A stretch of DNA of 64,000 bases from Eikenella sp. (GTDB lineage: Bacteria; Pseudomonadota; Gammaproteobacteria; Burkholderiales; Neisseriaceae): contig JAUMZB010000003.1 of assembly GCA_030528345.1 (NCBI GenBank), positions 1 through 64,000 of the forward strand, written 5' to 3'. The translations under genes and the position numbers were made by a program. The notes below the pieces were generated by a model. That model saw only the letters and a list, made by a program, of their open reading frames with translations. It did no database searches and had not been told where the DNA came from. Below, one piece after another: positions 56,912 to 64,000 of this stretch. Every line of letters starts with the position of its first letter. Within the stretch, counting starts at the first letter, position 1.

Positions 56912-57712
56912 ATGTCTTACCAAACCCTGTTGCTCAACATCAGCCGCCATGTGGCCACCATCACCCTCAACCGCCCCGACAAACGCAATGCCTTCAACGA
57001 CGAAGTGATTGCCGAACTGACCCAAGCCTTCACCGAATGCGGCCAAAACCCCGAGGTGCGCGCGGTGGTGCTGGCGGCCGAAGGCAAAGCCTTCTGCGCC
57101 GGCGCCGACCTCAACTGGATGCGCCGTATGGCCGATTACACCCGCGAAGAAAACCTGGCCGACGCCGGCGCGCTGGCGGAAATGCTGCGCGTTATCTACA
57201 CCTGCCCCAAACCCACCGTGGCCGCCGTTCAGGGCGATGTGTACGCCGGCGGCATGGGTTTGGTGTCCGCCTGCGACATCGCCATTGCGGTGGAAGAAGC
57301 CCATTTCTGCCTGAGCGAAGTGAAGCTCGGCCTGGTGCCCGCCACCATCAGCCCCTATGTGATCCGCGCCATGGGGCCGCGCGCCGCCCACCGCTATTTC
57401 CTTACCGCCGAAGTGTTTGACGCCGCCAAAGCCGAACAAATCGGCTTCGTCCACCAAACCGTGCCCGCCGCCGGCTTGAGCGATGCGGTGGCCGCGCTCA
57501 CCAAAGCGCTGGTCAACGCCGGCCCCGAGGCGGTCAAAACTTGCAAGCGGCTGGTGCTGGACGTGGCGCACGCCGACATCACGCCCGATTTGATCGCACA
57601 AACCGTGGCCGGTATTGCCGACATCCGCGCTTCCGACGAAGGCAAGGAAGGCGTGCAGTCTTTCCTGCAAAAGCGCAAGCCCAATTGGCTGCCCGAAAAA
57701 CCGGCGGAATAA
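56912..57712 (+). CDS. liuC: Methylglutaconyl-CoA hydratase
   Basis: A 266-residue crotonase-fold enzyme, hydrating 3-methylglutaconyl-CoA to HMG-CoA. It has NRPDKRNAFNDEVIAELTQAF, the oxyanion-hole strand GKAFCAGADLNWMRRM, and GDVYAGGMGLVSACDIAIA, followed by SEVKLGLVPATISPYV with the catalytic Glu. The NWM variant after GADL is typical of methylglutaconyl-CoA hydratase. AGGGAAGTATC precedes the ATG. Confidence 0.93.
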   Translation: MSYQTLLLNISRHVATITLNRPDKRNAFNDEVIAELTQAFTECGQNPEVRAVVLAAEGKAFCAGADLNWMRRMADYTREENLADAGALAEMLRVIYTCPKPTVAAVQGDVYAGGMGLVSACDIAIAVEEAHFCLSEVKLGLVPATISPYVIRAMGPRAAHRYFLTAEVFDAAKAEQIGFVHQTVPAAGLSDAVAALTKALVNAGPEAVKTCKRLVLDVAHADITPDLIAQTVAGIADIRASDEGKEGVQSFLQKRKPNWLPEKPAE

Positions 57713-57784
57713 ACATCAGGCTACCTGAAAGCCGTGTTTCAGCCAGCCTGAGGACACAAGAAAAATCACCGACAAAGGAAAACC

Positions 57785-59797
57785 ATGTTTAAAAAAATCC
57801 TGATTGCCAACCGCGGCGAAATCGCCTGCCGCGTGGCCGCCACTGCCCGCAAACTCGGTGTACGCACCGTGGCCGTGTATTCGGATGCCGATGCAGAGGC
57901 CAAACACGTGGCCGCCTGCGACGAAGCCGTGCACATCGGCGGCAGCGCGCCCAAAGAAAGTTATTTGTTGTGGGAGCGCGTGATTCAGGCCGCCAAAGAC
58001 ACCGGCGCCGAAGCCATCCACCCCGGTTACGGCTTCCTCAGCGAAAACGAACAATTTGCCCGGGCCTGCGCCGATGCCGGTTTGGTCTTCATCGGCCCGC
58101 CGGCATCCGCCATCAAAGCCATGGGTTTGAAAGCCGAATCCAAGCAGCTGATGCAGCAGGCCGGCGTGCCGTTGGTGCCGGGCTACCACGAAAGCAATCA
58201 GGATGCGGATTTCCTCAAACAGCAGGCCGACGCCATCGGCTATCCGGTGCTGATTAAAGCCAGCTCCGGCGGCGGCGGCAAAGGCATGCGCCTGGTGGAG
58301 CGCAGCGAAGACTTCCTCGCCAATCTCGAATCCTGCCGCCGCGAAGCGCAAAACAGCTTCGGCAACGATGCCGTGCTGGTGGAGAAATACGTGCTCAAGC
58401 CGCGCCACATCGAAATCCAGATTTTCGGCGACACCCACGGCAATTATGTGCATTTGTTTGAGCGCGACTGTTCGGTGCAGCGCCGCCACCAAAAAGTATT
58501 GGAAGAAGCACCGGCGCCCGGCGTTTCCGAGCAGATGCGCGCCGAAATGGGCGCCGCCGCCGTGGCGGCTGCCAAAGCCGTGAATTATGTGGGTGCGGGC
58601 ACGGTGGAGTTCATCGTGGAGCAGCGCGACGGCGGGATGACGTTCTATTTCATGGAAATGAACACCCGTCTGCAAGTGGAACACCCCGTTACCGAAGCCA
58701 TCACCGGCACCGACCTGGTGGAATGGCAGCTGCGGGTGGCGGCCGGTGAAAAACTGCCGAAAACCCAAGACGAGCTGACAATCACCGGCCACGCCATCGA
58801 AGCGCGCATCTGCGCCGAAAACCCGGACAACCAATTTCTGCCGGCCACCGGCACGCTGGCGACCTACCGCAAACCCGAACACGAGGCTTTTCAGGTAGCC
58901 TCCGTGCGGGTGGACGATGGCGTGCGCGAAGGCGACACCATCAGCCAGTATTACGATTCGATGATTGCCAAGCTCATCGTGCATGCGCCCAGCCGCGGCG
59001 AAGCGCTGGCCAAGCTCGACAATGCGCTGGCCGACACCCGCATCGTCGGCCTGCCCAATAATGTATCGTTCCTGCGCCATATTCTCGCCACCGAGTCCTT
59101 CAGCGGCGCCAATCTCGACACCGCCCTGATCGAGCGCGAAAAAGCGGCGCTGTTCGACCAACCCGGCCTGGCCGCCGAATGGGCGGTGGCCGCCGCACTG
59201 ACCCAGGCGCTCAGCCGCGAACACGCCGCGCAAGGCAAAGACCCCTTCACCCACACTGACGGCTGGCGCCCCTACACCGACTATCTGCGCGGCTTCAGCT
59301 TAGACTACAACGGCGAAGCGCTGAAAGCCCAAGTCTGCTTCAACCACGACGGCAGCCAGAACCTGAGCATCAGCCGCAACGGCGAAACCGTGTTTGAAGG
59401 CCGCTACGCCTTTGCCGCCGGTAATGACCACACCGCCACCATCACCCTCAACAACGCCCAGCGCCGCCTGCAATACTGGACGCACGGCGAAGACGTGCAT
59501 GTGTTCAGCATGTACGGCAGCAGCCGCATCCGCCTCATCGACGACATGGCGCACACCGGCGAGGAAGCGCAAGACGGCGGCCGCCTCACCTCGCCGATGC
59601 CGGGCAAAGTGGTGTCGTTTGCGGTGCAGCCGGGAGACAAGGTGGAAAAAGGCCAGCCGCTGGCCGTTATCGAAGCGATGAAAATCGAGCACACCATTTC
59701 CGCGCCGGCCGAAGGTGTGGTGGCCGAAATCCTGTTTGCCGCCGGCGACTTGGTGGCCGACGGCGACGAATTGCTGAAATTGAATCCGCTTGCATAA
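57785..59797 (+). CDS. liuD: Methylcrotonyl-CoA carboxylase subunit alpha (biotin carboxylase and biotin carrier)
   Basis: A 670-residue fused subunit. Residues 1-450 are a biotin carboxylase (ANRGEIACRV, GFLSENEQFA, ATP-grasp KASSGGGGKGMR, EMNTRLQVEHPVTE). A linker BT domain follows, then a C-terminal biotinyl domain with the biotin-accepting lysine in EAMKIEH near residue 638. It uses ATP and bicarbonate to charge biotin, which then swings to LiuB. An uptake sequence is embedded in frame at 58890 and encodes FQVA. Confidence 0.95.
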   Translation: MFKKILIANRGEIACRVAATARKLGVRTVAVYSDADAEAKHVAACDEAVHIGGSAPKESYLLWERVIQAAKDTGAEAIHPGYGFLSENEQFARACADAGLVFIGPPASAIKAMGLKAESKQLMQQAGVPLVPGYHESNQDADFLKQQADAIGYPVLIKASSGGGGKGMRLVERSEDFLANLESCRREAQNSFGNDAVLVEKYVLKPRHIEIQIFGDTHGNYVHLFERDCSVQRRHQKVLEEAPAPGVSEQMRAEMGAAAVAAAKAVNYVGAGTVEFIVEQRDGGMTFYFMEMNTRLQVEHPVTEAITGTDLVEWQLRVAAGEKLPKTQDELTITGHAIEARICAENPDNQFLPATGTLATYRKPEHEAFQVASVRVDDGVREGDTISQYYDSMIAKLIVHAPSRGEALAKLDNALADTRIVGLPNNVSFLRHILATESFSGANLDTALIEREKAALFDQPGLAAEWAVAAALTQALSREHAAQGKDPFTHTDGWRPYTDYLRGFSLDYNGEALKAQVCFNHDGSQNLSISRNGETVFEGRYAFAAGNDHTATITLNNAQRRLQYWTHGEDVHVFSMYGSSRIRLIDDMAHTGEEAQDGGRLTSPMPGKVVSFAVQPGDKVEKGQPLAVIEAMKIEHTISAPAEGVVAEILFAAGDLVADGDELLKLNPLA

Positions 59798-59863
59798 GGC
59801 TACCTGAAAGCCGGCGGCACTTGGCTGCCAAGGCCTGCCGCCGGACAAACAAGGAACACAAAT

Positions 59864-60775
59864 ATGAATTATCCGCAAAAAGTGCAACTCATCGATGTGG
59901 GCCCGCGCGACGGCCTGCAAAACGAAAAGCAGACCGTGCCCGCCGACATCAAAATCCGTCTGATCGAGATGTTGGAGGCAGCCGGCATCCGCAAGCTGGA
60001 AGCCACCAGTTTCGTGTCGCCCAAATGGGTGCCGCAAATGGGCGACAACGCAGAAGTGATGGGCGGCCTCAAGCGCCGCGCAGACGTGTGTTACTCGGTG
60101 CTGACGCCGAATATGAAAGGCTTTGAAGCCGCACTGCCGTTTGCGCCCGACGAAGTGGTGATTTTCGGCGCCGCCAGCGAGGCGTTCAGCCAAAAAAACA
60201 TCAATTGCAGCATTGCCGAGAGCATTGAGCGCTTTGCGCCGGTGGCCGCAGCGGCCAAGCAGCACGGCATCAAGGTGCGCGGCGTGATTTCCTGCACCGT
60301 CGGCTGCCCCTATGAAGGCGAGATTGCGCCGGAAAAAGTGGCCTATGTGACCAAGCTGATGCGCGACATCGGCGCCGAGCACATCGGCATTGCCGACACC
60401 ATCGGCGTGGGCACGCCGCTGAAGGTGCGGCGCGCTTTGGAAGCGGCGCTGCAATATGTGGACATCGACAATCTTTCCGGGCACTTCCACGACACCTACG
60501 GCCAGGCGCTGGCCAACACCCTGGCCGCCCTGCAGCTGGGCGTGTGGCAGTTCGATACTTCGGTGGCCGGTTTGGGCGGCTGCCCTTATGCCAAAGGTGC
60601 CACCGGCAATGTGGCCACCGAAGATGTGGTCTATATGCTGCACGGCATGGGCATCGATACCGGTATCGACCTCGACAAACTGATCGACGCTGGCCAGATG
60701 ATCAGCGACTTCCTGGGGCGTCCCAGCCAATCCCGCGTGGCGCGTGCGGTGCTCAACAAACGTCAGGCTACCTGA
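59864..60775 (+). CDS. liuE: Hydroxymethylglutaryl-CoA lyase
   Basis: A 303-residue TIM-barrel lyase that splits HMG-CoA to acetyl-CoA and acetoacetate, the final step of leucine degradation. The start reads QLIDVGPRDGLQNEK with metal-binding Asp and the key Arg; EATSFVSPKWVPQM, HFHDTYGQALAN and GGCPYAKGATGNVATED with the catalytic Cys follow. The products feed ketone metabolism and, potentially, polyhydroxybutyrate. The last codons and TGA (RQAT-stop) come from an uptake sequence. Confidence 0.95.
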   Translation: MNYPQKVQLIDVGPRDGLQNEKQTVPADIKIRLIEMLEAAGIRKLEATSFVSPKWVPQMGDNAEVMGGLKRRADVCYSVLTPNMKGFEAALPFAPDEVVIFGAASEAFSQKNINCSIAESIERFAPVAAAAKQHGIKVRGVISCTVGCPYEGEIAPEKVAYVTKLMRDIGAEHIGIADTIGVGTPLKVRRALEAALQYVDIDNLSGHFHDTYGQALANTLAALQLGVWQFDTSVAGLGGCPYAKGATGNVATEDVVYMLHGMGIDTGIDLDKLIDAGQMISDFLGRPSQSRVARAVLNKRQAT

Positions 60776-60833
60776 AACCCGATTTTCGTCCTTATCCCCC
60801 CACAAACTTGACCACTGATTCAAGGAGAAACCT

Positions 60834-62015
60834 ATGCAACACATTCCCGGCTTAGACTTCCAATTAGGCGACGACATCAATGCCCTGCGCGAGGCCGTAC
60901 GCGATTTTGCCCAAGCGGAAATCGCCCCCCGCGCCACCGAAATCGACCATTCCGACCAATTTCCGATGGATTTGTGGCAGAAGTTCGGCGAGTTGGGCGT
61001 GCTCGGCATCACCGTGCCCGAAGCCTACGGCGGCGTGGACATGGGCTATCTGGCCCACATGGTGGCGATGGAGGAAATCACCCGCGCTTCCGCCTCGGTG
61101 GGTTTGAGCTACGGCGCGCATTCCAATCTGTGCGTCAACCAAATCAAACGCAACGGCAACGAAGAACAGAAGCAGAAATTCCTGCCCAAGCTGATCAGCG
61201 GCGAATTTGTCGGGGCCTTGGCGATGAGCGAAACCGGCTCCGGCTCCGACGTTACCTCCATGAGCCTGCGCGCCGAAGACAAAGGCGGCTACTACCTGCT
61301 CAACGGCAGCAAAATGTGGATCACCAACGGCCCCGACGCCGATGTGATGGTGGTGTATGCCAAAACCAACCCCGAATTGGGCGCCAAAGGCATTACCGCC
61401 TTCTTGGTGGAAAAAGGCATGAAAGGCTTCTCCACCGCGCAAAAACTCGACAAACTGGGCATGCGCGGCAGCCACACCGGCGAGATGGTGTTTGAAAACG
61501 TGGAAGTGCCCGCCGAAAACATCATGGGCGGCCTGAACAAAGGCGTGCAGGTGTTGATGAGCGGTTTGGATTACGAACGCGCCGTGCTGGCCGCCGGCCC
61601 CATCGGCATCATGCAGGCGGTGATGGACAATGTGGTGCCTTACATCCACGACCGCAAACAGTTCGGCCAATCCATCGGCGAATTCCAGCTGATTCAGGGC
61701 AAAGTGGCCGATATGTACACCGTTTTGCAGGCCGGCCGCAGCTTTTTGTACACCATCGGCAAAAACCTCGACCTCTTGGGCGCCGACCATGTGCGCCAAG
61801 TGCGCAAAGACTGCGCCAGCGTGATTTTATGGTGTGCGGAAAAAGCCACTTGGATGGCCGGCGAAGGCATTCAGATTTTCGGCGGCAACGGCTATACCAA
61901 CGAATACCCGCTGGGCCGCTTGTGGCGCGATGCGAAATTGTACGAAATCGGCGCCGGTACCAGCGAAATCCGCCGCATGCTGATCGGTCGCGAGCTGTTT
62001 AACGAAACCAAATAA
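60834..62015 (+). CDS. liuA: Isovaleryl-CoA dehydrogenase
   Basis: A 393-residue flavoprotein of the acyl-CoA dehydrogenase family; oxidises isovaleryl-CoA to 3-methylcrotonyl-CoA and passes electrons to ETF. FAD-binding [16 protein letters not shown] and [19 protein letters not shown] are present. The catalytic Glu sits in [13 protein letters not shown], the position used by isovaleryl-CoA dehydrogenases rather than by most short-chain enzymes. The C-terminus has the usual [43 protein letters not shown] precedes the ATG. It is the last gene of the operon. Confidence 0.94.
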   Translation: MQHIPGLDFQLGDDINALREAVRDFAQAEIAPRATEIDHSDQFPMDLWQKFGELGVLGITVPEAYGGVDMGYLAHMVAMEEITRASASVGLSYGAHSNLCVNQIKRNGNEEQKQKFLPKLISGEFVGALAMSETGSGSDVTSMSLRAEDKGGYYLLNGSKMWITNGPDADVMVVYAKTNPELGAKGITAFLVEKGMKGFSTAQKLDKLGMRGSHTGEMVFENVEVPAENIMGGLNKGVQVLMSGLDYERAVLAAGPIGIMQAVMDNVVPYIHDRKQFGQSIGEFQLIQGKVADMYTVLQAGRSFLYTIGKNLDLLGADHVRQVRKDCASVILWCAEKATWMAGEGIQIFGGNGYTNEYPLGRLWRDAKLYEIGAGTSEIRRMLIGRELFNETK

Positions 62016-62058
62016 GCGGATGCCGCCAGCGGTACGGCCGTCACAGCCGCTTAAAAAC

Positions 62059-62094
62059 CATCCTCTGCTTTGTGGCAAGGCAGAGGATGTTTTA
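62059..62094 (+). terminator. Terminator of the liu operon
   Basis: CATCCTCTGC pairs with GCAGAGGATG (10 bp, 11-base loop), followed by TTTT. It lies 43 bases past the liuA stop. Confidence 0.82.
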
Positions 62095-62309
62095 CAGGCA
62101 GCCGGGAACGGCTCCGGGGCGGCAGACCAAAAACGGCTGGATGGGGCTTTATGGACATTTGTGCGGGCAAAAAGCCCCGTTTTGCCGTTGAAACCCTCGT
62201 CCAATACGCAAGAAAAACGGCAGGCAGGGATACCGATGTTCTGCCTGCCGCCAATTTCTTCCTGTTTTAAACACGCATGGCAAACCGCTCGAATGTTCAT
62301 GAAGCCGGA
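62095..62309. other. Spacer between the liu and hemH terminators
   Basis: Between two convergent genes. No frame in it has translation signals, and I see no other structure. Confidence 0.5.
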
Positions 62310-62347
62310 AAAGCAGGCGTTTCCCGACCGGAGGAAACGCCTGCTTT
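62310..62347 (-). terminator. Terminator of hemH
   Basis: A perfect 15-bp stem, AAAGCAGGCGTTTCC and its complement, around an 8-base loop, 17 bases beyond the hemH stop. Three T's lie in the 3' arm on the minus strand. Confidence 0.78.
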
Positions 62348-62363
62348 GTTGCGCCTGCTCCGG

Positions 62364-63377
62364 TCAGCGCCAGCCGTGCAGGTTTTCGCCGGCCAAGGCG
62401 GCCAGCATATCGGTGCAGGCAGGGCTGTCGTTGAGGCAGGGGATGAAGCGGTAGGTTTTGCCGCCGGCGGCGTGGAACTGCTCGCGGCCGGCAATGGCGA
62501 TTTCTTCCAAAGTTTCCAGGCAGTCGCTCAGAAAGCCGGGGCAGAAAACATCGAGTTCGTACACTTGCTGCTGTTTGGGCAATTCGTCTAGCAGTGTCTG
62601 GGTGGAGGGGCCGATCCAGCGGTTGCGGCCGAATTGGCTTTGGAAGGCCACGATATAGTCCTGTTCGTCCAATTGCAGGGCTGCGGCCAGCAGGCGTGCG
62701 GTGTGGCGGCATTCGTCGGGATAGGGGTCGCCTTGGATATGGGCGGATTCGGGAATGCCGTGGAAGCTGAACATCAGTTTGCGCCCGCGGCCGTGCTGCT
62801 GCCAGTAGGCTTCGATGTGGGTTTTCATCGCTTTAATGTAAGCGGGATGGTCGTAGAAACGGCTGACGGTGCGCAGGCTGAATTGGTTGCGCTGTTTGAG
62901 CAGGGTATTTAAGACCTTGTCGACGGCGGCCCCGCTGCTGCTGGCGGCGTATTGCGGATAAAGCGGCAACACCAACAGGCGGCCGATGCCTTGCGCTTTC
63001 AGCTCGGCCAGGGTGTCGGCTACGGCAGGGCGGCCGTAAGTCATGGCAAAGCGTACGGTGAGGTCGGGCAGAGCCTGCTGCAGGGCTTGGGCCTGGCGGG
63101 CGGTGAACACGGCCAAGGGCGATCCTTCCGGCTGCCAGATTTGATGGTAGGCATGGGCACTTTTGCGGGGACGGAAGGGTAAGACCAAGCCGCGTAAAAT
63201 CGGCTGCCAAAACAGTTTGGGCAGTTCGACCACGCGTTGGTCGGACAGGAATTCGCGCAGGTAGGGGCGTACGGCTTCGGCGGTGGGGGCGTCGGGAGTG
63301 CCCAGGTTGATTAGCAGCACGGCGGTGCCGTTTTGCTGTTTGGGAGCAGGAGGGGGTTCGGGTAAGAAGGCGGGCAT
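62364..63377 (-). CDS. hemH: Ferrochelatase HemH
   Basis: A 337-residue enzyme that inserts ferrous iron in protoporphyrin IX, the last step of haem synthesis. VLLINLGTPDAPTAEAVRPYLREFLSDQRVVELP opens the protein. FSFHGIPESAHIQGDPYPDEC contains the invariant metal-site His, and the conserved Glu follows in the last quarter. There is no CxC iron-sulphur tail. AAGGAAAACACC precedes the ATG. Two uptake sequences facing each other at 63404-63433 lie upstream of the start. Confidence 0.95.
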   Translation of the reverse strand: MPAFLPEPPPAPKQQNGTAVLLINLGTPDAPTAEAVRPYLREFLSDQRVVELPKLFWQPILRGLVLPFRPRKSAHAYHQIWQPEGSPLAVFTARQAQALQQALPDLTVRFAMTYGRPAVADTLAELKAQGIGRLLVLPLYPQYAASSSGAAVDKVLNTLLKQRNQFSLRTVSRFYDHPAYIKAMKTHIEAYWQQHGRGRKLMFSFHGIPESAHIQGDPYPDECRHTARLLAAALQLDEQDYIVAFQSQFGRNRWIGPSTQTLLDELPKQQQVYELDVFCPGFLSDCLETLEEIAIAGREQFHAAGGKTYRFIPCLNDSPACTDMLAALAGENLHGWR

Positions 63378-63403
63378 GGTGTTTTCCTTGGTGGTGGCGG
63401 TGC

Positions 63404-63433
63404 CGGCTACCTGAAAGCGGTTTCAGGTAGCCT
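63404..63433. repeat. Inverted uptake-sequence pair upstream of hemH
   Basis: CGGCTACCTGAA (63404-63415) and TTCAGGTAGCCT (63422-63433) can form a hairpin between the ICMT-like gene and hemH, which share a strand. Possible terminator for the upstream gene. Confidence 0.6.
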
Positions 63434-63490
63434 GTATTGATTTGGGTGTGTTTGCAGTTAACGGCGGTTTCTTGTGCCGGTGCGGGCCTT

Positions 63491-63937
63491 TTATAGCCAG
63501 CGGCGGGTTTGCCGGCAGTAGCGGCGGTAGGCATCGCCGAATTTTTCGCCGAGCATGCGCTCTTCCGGACCGATTTGGAAGCGGTTCATATACAGCACAA
63601 ACAGCGGGATGCCGAACAGTGCCGGCCAGCGGCCGAGCCAGATGCCCCAAGCCGCCAAGAGCAGCGCCATGCCCAGATACATGGGATTGCGGCTGTGGCG
63701 GAAGATGCCGCTGTCTACCAGCGCGCTGGTTTTGTGCGGATGAAACGGGCTGATTGTGGTGCGGTGGCGGCGGAAGGCAAACGCACCGGCGGCCGCTGCG
63801 GCCAGGCCGGCGGCGGCAAGCAAAAGGGGCAGCCATAAAGGCGGCTGCCAAGCGTGGCCGGCGTTCAGGCGGCTGAGGCCGTACATCAGCACGGCGGCAG
63901 ACAGCATCACCACGGGCGGAGGCACTTTCAGTTCCAT
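63491..63937 (-). CDS. Isoprenylcysteine carboxyl methyltransferase-like membrane protein
   Basis: A 148-residue membrane protein with about four helices. The C-terminal block SRNPMYLGMALLLAAWGIWLG followed by EERMLGEKFGDAYRRYCRQTRRWL is the mark of the ICMT/PEMT-like family, which binds SAM at the membrane interface. Substrates of bacterial members are unknown; small lipids and isoprenoid-linked molecules are suspected. AAAGAAA precedes the ATG. It is the last gene in the window; the remaining 60 bases hold nothing I can name. Confidence 0.8.
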   Translation of the reverse strand: MELKVPPPVVMLSAAVLMYGLSRLNAGHAWQPPLWLPLLLAAAGLAAAAAGAFAFRRHRTTISPFHPHKTSALVDSGIFRHSRNPMYLGMALLLAAWGIWLGRWPALFGIPLFVLYMNRFQIGPEERMLGEKFGDAYRRYCRQTRRWL

Positions 63938-64000
63938 AGCGGCTGTTTCTTTAGTAATGGGGTCTCAGCCTGAAAGCCTGTTGACGAGAAGGCGTCAGAG

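Noticed and set aside
55007..59254. Long minus-strand frames opposite liuB and liuD
   Set aside because: Gly/Ala/His-rich antisense shadows of clear carboxylase genes.
62020..62454. Plus-strand frame between liuA and hemH
   Set aside because: It crosses two terminator hairpins and runs antisense into hemH.
63965..63976. GGTCTCAGCCTG near the window end, like the outer edge of the family B element
   Set aside because: The inner TTGCAAA part is missing and no partner end is visible before the window stops; likely chance.

Overview
The window looks like a chromosome segment from a member of the Neisseriaceae. The strongest evidence is a 12-base word, AGGCTACCTGAA, whose core I count about 45 times. 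This is the DNA uptake sequence dialect described for Eikenella (AG-eikDUS). Gene content agrees: cytochrome c', FolE2, a zur-COG0523 pair, IS1016-type elements and small TIR-bounded repeats. The backbone is GC-rich. I see no rRNA, tRNA or CRISPR.

Layout. 1-19,900 is core chromosome: the end of an amino-acid binding protein, folE2, a lipid-anchored cytochrome c', an SDR-zur-COG0523 operon, a methyltransferase, an aryl-polyene-like pair (RND/MMPL exporter and an AMP-ligase fused to a hotdog dehydratase), murJ, a GyrI-like protein, mnmC oxidase domain, a phosphomannomutase/phosphoglucomutase, trpD, yqeY, a lipoprotein and trpG. 19,932-about 31,400 is an AT-rich island without uptake sequences. 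It carries an IS1016-type element with a frameshifted transposase, then a polysaccharide locus read leftward: rfbD, a complete pseudaminic acid pathway (pseB, C, F, G, a formyltransferase-fold gene in the pseH slot, pseI), the wreck of a second IS, and a wzx / nonulosonate-transferase-like / wzy cassette. 32,200-53,000 returns to core: greA with an attenuator-like leader, phaB-phaP-phaC for polyhydroxybutyrate, purK, glnS, ychF, a DUF945 protein, ruvB, a DUF2147 protein, accA-tilS, a PatZ-like acyltransferase, map, smpB and greB. 53,160-62,090 is a leucine/isovalerate catabolic operon (acyl-CoA synthetase, liuB, C, D, E, A). The window ends with hemH and an ICMT-like membrane methyltransferase.

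How the parts fit. The liu operon turns isovaleryl-CoA into acetyl-CoA and acetoacetate, which are natural feedstock for the pha genes. The pse genes would supply CMP-pseudaminic acid to the transferase, and Wzx/Wzy would flip and polymerise the repeat unit. Zur and the COG0523 GTPase form a zinc-homeostasis pair.

Most notable: (1) the pse/wz island with a formyltransferase replacing PseH and a 10-A tract in the transferase gene; (2) a 186-bp MITE-like element whose exact removal, with one copy of a 3-bp duplication, restores a 96-codon gene; (3) a second TIR family whose terminal repeat encodes the C-terminus and stop codon of patZ; (4) uptake sequences that supply stop codons of several genes; (5) a promoter-terminator leader before greA resembling E. 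coli GraL.
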